Shown here piece after piece: positions 1-5,804 of a DNA stretch of 6,876 nucleotides. The stretch covers positions 1 to 6,876 of the forward strand of contig JAEWCT010000047.1 in the NCBI GenBank assembly GCA_023390485.1, given 5' to 3'. The DNA is from Pseudomonadota bacterium. GTDB lineage: Bacteria > Pseudomonadota > Alphaproteobacteria > Rhizobiales > Hyphomicrobiaceae. The notes under the pieces are model-generated. The model did no database searches, had not been told where the DNA came from, and saw only the letters and a list, made by a program, of their open reading frames with translations. Both the position numbers and the translations under genes were made by a program. Positions within the stretch are counted from its first letter, which is position 1. Every line of letters begins with the position of its first letter.

Positions 1-1
1 C

Positions 2-1417
2 GTTCGGAAAATCGCGATTCCGGGCGCCATCGTACAGATTTTCGTCGCAACGCTGCTCGGCGTAGGGCTTTCCCATTATCTCGGTTGGCAGCTCGGGGCC
101 GGCATCGTCATGGGCCTCGCGCTCTCCGTCGCGAGCACCGTCGTCCTATTGCGAGCGATGCAGGCGAGACGGCTTCTCAATACCGAGCGTGGCCGCATCG
201 CGGTCGGATGGCTCATCGTCGAAGATATTGTGATGGTGCTGACGCTGGTGCTGCTGCCGGCGCTGCTTCCACTGTTCGGCGTCACCACAACCGACGTCTC
301 GGCGAACAACGCTGAGAACTTCGATCTTCTGAGGACATTTGCGGTAACCGTACTGCAGATCGCTGCCTTCGTTGTTTTGATGCTTATCGCGGGCCGCCGC
401 GTCATTCCGTGGATTTTGCACTACGCTGCTCACACCGGATCTCGAGAATTGTTCCGCCTGGCCGTGCTCGCGATTGCGCTCGGAACGGCCTTCGGAGCGG
501 CAAAACTGTTCGGCGTGTCGTTCGCGCTCGGCGCCTTCTTTGCCGGCATGATCTTGAGCGAATCGACGCTCAGTCAGCAGGCGGCATCTGAAACGCTTCC
601 GCTCCGCGATGCCTTTGCCGTGCTGTTTTTTATTTCGGTTGGCATGTTGTTCGATCCGGCCATACTCCTCCGCGATCCACTTGCCGTCGTGACGACGCTG
701 ACGATCGTCATCGTCGGCAAATCGGTGGCGGCCTATGCGATCGTTCGTGCCTTCGGCTATCCCGCCGCGACCGCACTCACGATTTCTGTCAGCCTGGCTC
801 AGATCGGCGAGTTCTCTTTCATTCTCGCTGGCTTGGGCGTGACACTCGGCGTCTTGCCCGACCTCGGCCGAGAGCTCGTCCTGGCCGGAGCCATTGGCTC
901 GATCATGCTGAACCCGCTACTATTCTTCGCGCTCGACCGCTATCAGGACAAGCTAGAAAAGCGAGAGCAGGTCAGCGCGACGCCCTTACCCGCACTGCCC
1001 GTCAAAATCGAAAAGACAATGTTGCAGGACCACGCCATATTGATTGGCCATGGCCGCGTTGGATTTCCCATCAGGGGAATGCTGCAACGACGGGGTTTAT
1101 CGATGTACGTGATCGATGAGAACGATGACATCGTGAACAAGCTCAAGGAAAAGAAGATCGAAGCGGTCGCGGGGAACGGCATCGCCCTTCTCAAATTTGC
1201 CAATCTACAACAAGCTAGGTGCCTGCTCGTCGCCATTCCAGACAGCTTCGAAGCCGGACAGATCGTGGCGCAGGCACGGGCGTCAAATGCTGAGCTGCCG
1301 ATCATCGCGCGAGGCCACTCCGACGCCGAGGTGACGCACCTTAAAGCTTGTGGCGCGAATATCGTCATCCAAGGATCGCAGGAAATCGCCAACGCGATGG
1401 CCGCGCGCGTTCCGTGA
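2..1417 (+). CDS. Kef/YbaL-type cation:proton antiporter (CPA2) with C-terminal RCK domain, 5'-truncated
   Basis: This is the 3' part of an inner-membrane monovalent cation (probably K+)/H+ antiporter; the frame is open from base 2, giving 471 visible residues. E. coli YbaL is about 558 residues, so roughly 90 N-terminal residues lie outside the window. The membrane domain shows family signatures: a helix with the ALSVASTVVLLRAM stretch, the AVLFFISVGMLFDP segment, and the QIGEFSFILAGLG motif. After a short charged linker comes a TrkA-N/RCK Rossmann domain with the dinucleotide-binding motif GHGRVG (nt 1046-1063, residues 349-354 of the visible part), followed by an acidic strand end (VIDEND), as expected for NAD(H) gating. 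The protein ends soon after the RCK fold with no TrkA-C domain, as in YbaL. A small membrane protein follows 46 bases downstream. The family is clear; the transported ion and the choice between KefB, KefC and YbaL are inferred. Confidence 0.93.
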   Translation, partial: VRKIAIPGAIVQIFVATLLGVGLSHYLGWQLGAGIVMGLALSVASTVVLLRAMQARRLLNTERGRIAVGWLIVEDIVMVLTLVLLPALLPLFGVTTTDVSANNAENFDLLRTFAVTVLQIAAFVVLMLIAGRRVIPWILHYAAHTGSRELFRLAVLAIALGTAFGAAKLFGVSFALGAFFAGMILSESTLSQQAASETLPLRDAFAVLFFISVGMLFDPAILLRDPLAVVTTLTIVIVGKSVAAYAIVRAFGYPAATALTISVSLAQIGEFSFILAGLGVTLGVLPDLGRELVLAGAIGSIMLNPLLFFALDRYQDKLEKREQVSATPLPALPVKIEKTMLQDHAILIGHGRVGFPIRGMLQRRGLSMYVIDENDDIVNKLKEKKIEAVAGNGIALLKFANLQQARCLLVAIPDSFEAGQIVAQARASNAELPIIARGHSDAEVTHLKACGANIVIQGSQEIANAMAARVP

Positions 1418-1463
1418 CGTCATTAGCTATCGAAGCTCGTATTATTAAATAGGGACTGAGATC

Positions 1464-1682
1464 ATGATCGTCATCACGAGAAACGGCGAGACGACAGTAC
1501 TCACCGGCTGGCGGGAATGGGTCGTCAAGATCGTTATCTTCCTGGCGGCGGTCCTGCTGTTCGCCGTCATGGCCTTTCTGATGTTCGGCCTCGCCGTGAC
1601 GATCGGAGCAATCGCCCTCGTCGTCATACCGGCGGCGATCATCGTCGGCCTGTTCGCGACGATCTTCGGGAAACGCGTTTAA
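1464..1682 (+). CDS. Small two-helix membrane protein, unknown function
   Basis: A 72-residue protein I do not recognise as a named family. It has a short polar N-terminus (residues 1-18, with Arg, Glu, Thr and a Trp) and two strongly hydrophobic segments at about residues 20-43 and 45-67. It ends in a short basic tail (GKRV), so both ends are probably cytoplasmic. The ATG is preceded by a purine-rich GGGACTGAG stretch (1453-1461) that can act as a ribosome binding site, although it lies close to the start. It begins 46 bases after the antiporter stop, on the same strand, with no evident terminator between them, so co-transcription is plausible. A role as an accessory subunit of the antiporter is speculation. 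The clean hydrophobic pattern and plausible start make it more likely real than a chance frame. Confidence 0.7.
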   Translation: MIVITRNGETTVLTGWREWVVKIVIFLAAVLLFAVMAFLMFGLAVTIGAIALVVIPAAIIVGLFATIFGKRV

Positions 1683-1712
1683 ATCTCCGTCGCTTCCTCT
1701 CCGCGCGCAGCC

Positions 1713-1731
1713 CATCGCGAAGGACGCGATG
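1713..1731 (+). terminator. Possible hairpin terminator after the small membrane protein gene
   Basis: CATCGCG (1713-1719) and CGCGATG (1725-1731) form a perfect 7-bp stem with a 5-base loop, 30 bases after the stop at 1682. No T-run follows, so it is not a classical intrinsic terminator. It may stabilise the 3' end, or it may be chance. Confidence 0.25.
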
Positions 1732-2079
1732 AGACGTAGTCTGATGATTTAAAGCGACTTTAGAGAATAATGCGCTATGATGCCTCCTGCGGGAGCGATT
1801 CGCCCCGATGGCGTCAGGGCGTTTAACTCGGCACGCGCCCGTTTATCGGCCAGTCGTTCCCGTCTTTGGTTCGAGCTTCGATGGCGGCGTCTACGACCCG
1901 CCCAGAGCGTCTATGTCGGCCGCATTTACTCTTTCTGTCGGTTCATTCCCCAATTCGGCAGTCGCACAGGTGTCATGATCGTTTGCATGTCCGTCCGGCC
2001 TGCGCAATTTTCGCCCTGATACATCTCCGGCCTTGACGACCGGGTCCCGATCCCCGACATCGCGTGCTCGGATGATGAA

Positions 2080-2095
2080 TGCGTTTCGAAACGCA
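2080..2095. promoter_or_regulatory. Perfect 16-bp palindrome upstream of aguA, candidate operator
   Basis: TGCGTTTCGAAACGCA reads the same on both strands. It ends 18 bases before the aguA ATG and 6 bases before its Shine-Dalgarno sequence. A perfect two-fold site of this size is typical of dimeric repressors such as the TetR or LacI families, and agmatine genes in other bacteria are known to be controlled by local regulators. No regulator gene is in the window, so the assignment is inference. The same sequence could also fold as an mRNA hairpin (TGCGTT/AACGCA, loop TCGA). Confidence 0.5.
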
Positions 2096-2101
2096 AATTA
2101 C

Positions 2102-2106
2102 GAGGA
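2102..2106 (+). promoter_or_regulatory. Ribosome binding site that sets the aguA start
   Basis: GAGGA lies 7 bases before the ATG at 2114. In-frame ATGs at 2072 and 2075 and a TTG at 2033 have no comparable upstream site, and using them would put the palindrome at 2080-2095 inside the coding region. Confidence 0.65.
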
Positions 2107-2113
2107 CCAGAGA

Positions 2114-3139
2114 ATGAAGGTTGCGGCGGACGGAACGCCGGTAGTGACGCCCGCCGAATGGGCGCCTCAGAAGGCGATTTGGACCGCATGGCCGGCCGAT
2201 CCCGACGAGTGGCGCGGCGACCTCGAGACACCCCGCCGCGACGTGGCGGCGCTCATTCGCGCGCTCAGCATCGCTGGCAACAAGGTCCGCCTTCTCGTCA
2301 ACGGCGAAGAAGCGCGGAACTCGGCTATTGCCGCGCTCGGCACAACAGCCGAAGTCATTCCTGCGAAGTACGGCGACATCTGGCTGCGTGATACGGGCCC
2401 GATCTTCGCGCGCGCCGGCAAGGACGCGGTCGCCCTCCGCTTCAAGACAAACAGCTGGGGCGGCAAATATGATCTTCCCGACGACGCAACGGTCGGCGAC
2501 GACGTAGCCGAACTCGCGAAGACATCCATCCGCCGTTTCGATTTCGTGCTCGAGGGCGGTGCCGTCGATCATGACGGCGAAGGCACAATCCTCGCCACAC
2601 AGCAGACGCTGCTCAATCCCAACCGCAATGGCTGGACGAAAGAAGCTGCCGAGCAGGCGCTCGGCGAAGCCTTCGGCACGAAGAAAGTCATCTGGATCGA
2701 TGAAGGCCTGAAGAACGATCACACCGACGGCCACGTCGACAACATCGCGCGTTTCATCGCGCCAAGCCGTGTCGTCTGCCAGGCACCCGCCGGCCCCGAC
2801 GATCCGAACGCGGAAACGCTGAACGCCATTGCGGCAAGTCTCGAAAACGCGACTGACGCGATGGGCCGAAAGCTTGAAGTCGTGCGCATTCCGGGCGTCG
2901 GCCTCTACCGCAACGCTCTTGGCGAAATCTCGCCCGCGTCTCATATGAACTTCATAATTGCCAACGACGTTGTCGTCGTGCCGATTTACGGAACTGCAAC
3001 CGAAGCCGATGCACTACAGGCTTTGCAGGCCGTTTTTCCAACTCGCGCGGTTGTCGGTGTCTCCTCCCGTGGCTTGCTCGGTTGCGGAATGGCCGGCGGC
3101 GGATCGTTTCATTGCATCACACAACAGGAGCCCCTGTAG
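2114..3139 (+). CDS. aguA: Agmatine deiminase (agmatine iminohydrolase)
   Basis: Cytoplasmic enzyme that hydrolyses agmatine to N-carbamoylputrescine and ammonia. The 341 residues are close to the usual length of bacterial members of the porphyromonas-type peptidylarginine deiminase family. Visible motifs in order: WAPQKAIWTAWP near residues 16-27; DIWLRDTGP (88-96), the substrate-binding/catalytic aspartate segment; EGGA (147-150); NPNRN (168-172); the catalytic-histidine motif HTDGHVDNIARF (203-214); and the C-terminal GGGSFHCITQQEP (328-340), whose Cys334 is the expected nucleophile. The start at 2114 is chosen for its GAGGA site. The stop TAG directly abuts the ATG of aguB, which encodes the next enzyme of the same pathway, so the two form an operon. 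No arginine decarboxylase is seen here, so the agmatine source (arginine decarboxylation elsewhere, or uptake) is unknown. The palindrome upstream suggests repressor control. Confidence 0.95.
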   Translation: MKVAADGTPVVTPAEWAPQKAIWTAWPADPDEWRGDLETPRRDVAALIRALSIAGNKVRLLVNGEEARNSAIAALGTTAEVIPAKYGDIWLRDTGPIFARAGKDAVALRFKTNSWGGKYDLPDDATVGDDVAELAKTSIRRFDFVLEGGAVDHDGEGTILATQQTLLNPNRNGWTKEAAEQALGEAFGTKKVIWIDEGLKNDHTDGHVDNIARFIAPSRVVCQAPAGPDDPNAETLNAIAASLENATDAMGRKLEVVRIPGVGLYRNALGEISPASHMNFIIANDVVVVPIYGTATEADALQALQAVFPTRAVVGVSSRGLLGCGMAGGGSFHCITQQEPL

Positions 3140-4000
3140 ATGGCGCGACGCTCGCTCACGGTGGCCAGCATTCAAACGTCCTACGGCCACAACATCAAAG
3201 AGAACATTGCCAAGACCGAGGCGTTCGTTCACGAGGCAGCGGGACGCGGCGCGGAAGTCATTTTGCCGTCCGAACTCTTCGAAGGCATTTACTTCTGCAC
3301 GCGCCAGGAACCGAAGTGGTTTCATACCGCCCATCCGGTGATGGAGCATCCGTGCGTGATCGCACTCCGCAACCTCGCGAAGTCTTTGAAGGTCGTCATC
3401 CCGATTTCGTTCTTTGAGAAGGACGGTCCGCGCTATTACAACAGCATTGCCATCGCCGACGCCGATGGCGAAATCCTCGGCGTCTATCGCAAGAGCCATA
3501 TCCCCGACGGCCCCGGCTATCAGGAAAAGTATTATTTCCGCCCCGGCGACACGGGCTTCAGAACCTGGAGCACGAAGCACGGCAGGATCGGCGTCGGCAT
3601 CTGCTGGGATCAATGGTATCCGGAAACCGCGCGCGCCATGGTTCTCCAAGGCGCCGAGATCTTGTTCTATCCGACGGCCATCGGGTCGGAGCCCTATGAT
3701 CTCTCGCTCGACACGCACCTGCAATGGCAGCGCGCGATGCAGGGTCATGCCGTCTCGAACTCCGTGCCGATCGTCGCAGCCAATCGCATCGGCGAGGAAG
3801 ACAACGACGGCGTGAAGCAGAAGTACTATGGCCACTCCTTCATCAGCGATCACCGCGGCGAGCTCGTCGAGAAATTCGGTGCCGAAGACGAAGGCGTTCT
3901 CGTCCATACCTTCGATCTCGACCTCATCGAAACGTATCGTGCCGAATGGGGATTCTTCCGCGATCGCCGGACCGACCTCTATGCCAAGAGCATCATCTAA
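3140..4000 (+). CDS. aguB: N-carbamoylputrescine amidase
   Basis: Nitrilase-superfamily amidase that hydrolyses N-carbamoylputrescine to putrescine, CO2 and ammonia, the step after agmatine deiminase. The 286 residues fit the family. The catalytic triad is readable: Glu45 in LPSELFEGIYFC, Lys118 in YRKSHIPDGPGYQEKYYF, and Cys155 in GVGICWDQWYPE. The FEGIYFC and PDGPGYQEKYYFRPGDTGF segments are typical of this subfamily rather than of general nitrilases. The ATG follows the aguA stop with no gap; its AGGAG site (3126-3130) lies inside the last aguA codons, 9 bases before the start, so translation is likely coupled. ACAGG (3124-3128) and CCTGT (3133-3137) could form a small hairpin over this site, which ribosomes finishing aguA would open; that effect is inference. 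It is very probably the last gene of the operon, as 211 non-coding bases follow. Confidence 0.95.
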   Translation: MARRSLTVASIQTSYGHNIKENIAKTEAFVHEAAGRGAEVILPSELFEGIYFCTRQEPKWFHTAHPVMEHPCVIALRNLAKSLKVVIPISFFEKDGPRYYNSIAIADADGEILGVYRKSHIPDGPGYQEKYYFRPGDTGFRTWSTKHGRIGVGICWDQWYPETARAMVLQGAEILFYPTAIGSEPYDLSLDTHLQWQRAMQGHAVSNSVPIVAANRIGEEDNDGVKQKYYGHSFISDHRGELVEKFGAEDEGVLVHTFDLDLIETYRAEWGFFRDRRTDLYAKSII

Positions 4001-4003
4001 GCC

Positions 4004-4022
4004 GAGACGTTTGCGCCGTCTC
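4004..4022 (+). terminator. Weak hairpin just after aguB
   Basis: GAGACG (4004-4009) and CGTCTC (4017-4022) form a perfect 6-bp stem with a 7-base loop, 4 bases after the aguB stop. No T-run follows, so termination here would be weak or Rho-assisted. Confidence 0.3.
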
Positions 4023-4211
4023 ATCGCGATAGCGAGCGACAATAATTCCACGCCATTCCAGTGAGCGGGGTCGCACCGCAACCCAGCGAGCAGAGCCATC
4101 GGCGGCATGAGCCTGCTCGACGAAAATTATTCTCTCACAGATGGCTTTCCCGAGCCAGGCCGCCAGTTCTTTGCTAACCTGCGAGCTCGTTTCTGATGAA
4201 GAGGAGCTTTC

Positions 4212-4421
4212 ATGAAAATCAGCGCAAGAAATGTCATCAAAGGAACGATCGTCGACGTCCACAAGGGCGCGACGACGTCCCACGTTCGCATCGATGTCGG
4301 GAACGGCACCATCGTAACGGCGTCGATCACCAACGAGGCGGTTGACGATCTCGGTCTCGTCAAAGGCATGACAGCGTCTGCCGTGATCAAAGCGACCGAC
4401 GTAATGGTGATGGTGAACTGA
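4212..4421 (+). CDS. Stand-alone molybdopterin/molybdate-binding protein (molbindin, Mop)
   Basis: A 69-residue single-domain protein matching the Mop/TOBE fold: it begins MKISARNVIKGTI, runs through VDVHKGATTSHVRIDVGNG and ASITNEAVDDLGLVKG, and ends TASAVIKATDVMVMV. This is the length and pattern of molbindins, small cytoplasmic proteins that assemble into oligomers and bind molybdate or tungstate, thought to buffer or store the oxyanion for molybdenum cofactor enzymes. A strong GAGGAG site (4201-4206) lies 5 bases before the ATG. No molybdate transporter (modABC) or ModE-type regulator is in the window. The stop at 4421 is 2 bases before the start of a secreted protein, suggesting translational coupling. 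Family assignment is confident; the ligand is known for the family, not shown by this sequence. Confidence 0.92.
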   Translation: MKISARNVIKGTIVDVHKGATTSHVRIDVGNGTIVTASITNEAVDDLGLVKGMTASAVIKATDVMVMVN

Positions 4422-4423
4422 TA

Positions 4424-4951
4424 ATGAGAAAATACGCATTGTTACCTGTCGCGGTCAGCACCCTGGTGTTGGCAGCGACAACGACGGGTTTTGCTGCCGA
4501 AACCGGAGGCTGCGATAGCTTTCCCTGGCCGGTCAAAACGGAACTTCAATGGATGAAGGCTTCGGAAAGCGAAGCCTTGAAGTCCAGCGCGAAGCTTCCA
4601 TCCCCTCCGGCAAAAGCCATCACGCTTTCGCTCGAACCGATGAGCGCGGTGACATTCCCCGTTGCGCCAACCGGCAGGATGAAGCCGCAAGGTGACGTCT
4701 ACGGCGGTATCGTCGATTTCGAGAGTCCGGGCAGCGCATCAGGCTTGTATCAGGTCACGCTCCAATCCCCCGGCTGGATTGACGTCGTCCAGAACGGCAA
4801 GCCGCTGAAGCCGACAGCGCACAGCGGCAAATCCGATTGCGATGGCGTCCGAAAGACACTTCGCTTTAATTTGGAAGCCGGACCATTTACCGTCCAGTTC
4901 AGCAACCTTAAGAAGGACTCGATCAAGTTCGCCATCCGGCAAGCCGAGTAG
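4424..4951 (+). CDS. Secreted (periplasmic) protein of unknown function, coupled to mop
   Basis: A 175-residue protein with a clear Sec signal peptide: basic MRKY, a hydrophobic core at residues 5-22, and a likely signal peptidase I site after FAA (about residue 25). The mature part has two cysteines, Cys30 and Cys139, which could form a disulphide in the periplasm. The first lies in a CDSFPWPVKTEL segment of a kind I associate with uncharacterised alphaproteobacterial proteins. The rest alternates short hydrophobic and Gly/Pro/Ser-rich stretches (residues 65-170), suggesting an all-beta fold; there is no lipobox. The ATG comes 2 bases after the mop stop and has only a weak GGTGA-type ribosome site, so it probably depends on ribosomes leaving mop. 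I do not recognise a function. A link to molybdate is suggested only by position. Confidence 0.85.
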   Translation: MRKYALLPVAVSTLVLAATTTGFAAETGGCDSFPWPVKTELQWMKASESEALKSSAKLPSPPAKAITLSLEPMSAVTFPVAPTGRMKPQGDVYGGIVDFESPGSASGLYQVTLQSPGWIDVVQNGKPLKPTAHSGKSDCDGVRKTLRFNLEAGPFTVQFSNLKKDSIKFAIRQAE

Positions 4952-5007
4952 AAGCCGGGCGATAAGAGTCTGAAGGATTTTTCCTCTCGGCGGTTTGGCA
5001 GGCTGAC

Positions 5008-5727
5008 ATGAATCTTGTTGCCGACACGCCGAGACTGGAAATCTTCCGCGTTGCCGGAATTCCGGTCAAGGTCGACATAACGTTTGCACTCGTGCCGCTA
5101 TTCCTGTTCGGCACCTTCGAGCAGTCGCCGCTCGTTTTTTCGGTCCTCGTAGCGGGCGTATTCCTCTCGGTGCTGCTGCACGAGTTCGGACACGCGACGC
5201 TCGCCCGGCTTTTCGCCGTTCCGGTTGGCGAAATCCTGGTCGGCGGGTTCTACGGCTACGCACGCATGCTGAAGCCACCGCCGTCCAAACTTGCGAACAT
5301 CATCATCCTCTTCGCCGGCCCGCTGACCAACGGCCTTATTTTTCTTCTGTGCTGGAATGCCCTTGGCCAGCCAGAAATTGGCCTCAACGGCCGTTTCGGC
5401 CCGATTGACCCCGCGCCCTGGCTCGAAGGCAGCCCGTGGAAAATACAAGCGGTCTGGACGCTCGCCAGCATCAATCTTGCGATGCTCGTCTTCAATCTGC
5501 TCCCAGCCTTCCCGCTCGACGGAGGCAGGATCTATCGCGACATTCTCGGCGCAATGCTGCCCGAGGCGGCGGCCCTCCGGACGATCGCGTTCCTCGGCGT
5601 CATCATCGGTTTGTGGAGCGCCTATATTGGGTTTCGCATCAGCCTCGTGATGCTCTTGATCGGCGCTCAAATCGCGATCATCAACTGGTCGATCCTGAAG
5701 GCGCCACGGGATGGGGAAAATAATTAG
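5008..5727 (+). CDS. M50-family (site-2-protease-type) intramembrane zinc metalloprotease
   Basis: A 239-residue integral membrane protein, probably cleaving membrane-anchored substrates within the bilayer. The zinc motif HEFGH is at residues 58-62 (His58, Glu59, His62) in a hydrophobic helix, and the third ligand is expected at Asp171 in the conserved NLLPAFPLDGGR motif (163-174). FAGPLTN (102-108) is another family signature. Several further hydrophobic segments are visible (about 25-56, 97-115, 148-168, 192-229). It lacks the PDZ domain of RseP and the CBS pair of some SpoIVFB-like members, so it is a minimal core enzyme; its substrate cannot be told. It starts 56 bases after the secreted-protein gene, with only a weak AGG-type ribosome site at 5000-5002. 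Co-transcription with mop is possible but unproven. The palindrome at 5733-5748 begins 5 bases after its stop. Confidence 0.92.
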   Translation: MNLVADTPRLEIFRVAGIPVKVDITFALVPLFLFGTFEQSPLVFSVLVAGVFLSVLLHEFGHATLARLFAVPVGEILVGGFYGYARMLKPPPSKLANIIILFAGPLTNGLIFLLCWNALGQPEIGLNGRFGPIDPAPWLEGSPWKIQAVWTLASINLAMLVFNLLPAFPLDGGRIYRDILGAMLPEAAALRTIAFLGVIIGLWSAYIGFRISLVMLLIGAQIAIINWSILKAPRDGENN

Positions 5728-5732
5728 TACGC

Positions 5733-5748
5733 GACATTTGCAAATGTC
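5733..5748. promoter_or_regulatory. Perfect 16-bp palindrome between the M50 gene and the next gene, candidate operator
   Basis: GACATTTGCAAATGTC is a perfect palindrome, with the symmetry ending abruptly on both sides. It lies 5 bases after the M50 stop and 56 bases before the ATG at 5805, a suitable place for a repressor site controlling the downstream gene. It could also fold as a 6-bp RNA stem with a TGCA loop, but no T-run follows, so a terminator role is less likely. I cannot match it to a known regulator. Confidence 0.45.
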
Positions 5749-5754
5749 CGCCTT

Positions 5755-5793
5755 CTCCGGGCATATCTCTCAGGCTTAGCGCTCGTGCCGGAG
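5755..5793 (+). promoter_or_regulatory. Leader inverted repeat overlapping the ribosome binding site of the 5805 gene
   Basis: CTCCGG(G)CA (5755-5763) can pair with TGCCGGAG (5786-5793), giving 8 base pairs with one bulged G and a 22-base loop. The right arm contains GGAG (5790-5793), the only Shine-Dalgarno candidate for the ATG at 5805 (11 bases away). If folded, it would hide the ribosome site. Whether it folds in the cell is not known. Confidence 0.3.
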
Positions 5794-5804
5794 TTTCATT
5801 TGTC

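Larger units (their letters stand above)
1683..2113. other. 431-base intergenic region without a convincing gene
   Basis: No frame here gives a believable protein. The longest + strand frame (1777-2019, 80 residues) is Arg/Ser-rich with no recognisable motif and no good ribosome binding site. The region holds a 7-bp hairpin near its start (1713-1731) and smaller stems: CTCC/GGAG around 1784-1795, and GGGCG/CGCCC at 1817-1821 and 1836-1840. A TATGAT element (1776-1781) resembles a -10 box, but I see no -35 box at proper spacing. A TTGACG (2033-2038) resembles a -35 box but lacks a good -10. The perfect palindrome at 2080-2095 and the aguA ribosome binding site complete the region. It probably contains the aguA promoter and leader; a small RNA cannot be excluded. 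Confidence 0.6.

Noticed and set aside
1777..2019. 80-codon + strand open frame in the gap before aguA
   Set aside because: Its Arg/Ser-biased composition lacks motifs, no good ribosome site precedes it, and its start overlaps a -10-like element. Nothing supports translation.
2033..2061. sigma70-type promoter with TTGACG as -35 box
   Set aside because: At 17-base spacing the -10 position reads GACATC, a poor match, and neighbouring spacings are no better.
2033..2113. N-terminal extension of aguA from TTG at 2033 or ATG at 2072/2075
   Set aside because: The extra residues look unlike the family's N-terminus, no ribosome site precedes these codons, and the ATG at 2114 has a good GAGGA at proper spacing.
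1973..2944. 323-codon open frame on the - strand opposite aguA
   Set aside because: It is antisense to aguA with its complete deiminase motifs, rich in Arg/Ala/Val/Asp as expected for a mirror frame, and has no recognisable domain.
3014..4108. 364-codon open frame on the - strand opposite aguB
   Set aside because: It lies fully antisense to aguB, whose catalytic motifs are intact, and its translation shows no recognisable domain. Long antisense frames are common in GC-rich coding DNA.
4973..4984. AGGATTTTTCCT short inverted repeat before the M50 gene as a terminator
   Set aside because: The stem is only 4 bp, A/T-closed toward the loop, and the Ts are in the loop rather than after the stem.
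5098..5670. 190-codon open frame on the - strand opposite the M50 gene
   Set aside because: It is antisense to a gene with intact HEFGH and LDGG motifs; the composition is Arg/Glu/Asp-heavy with no domain.
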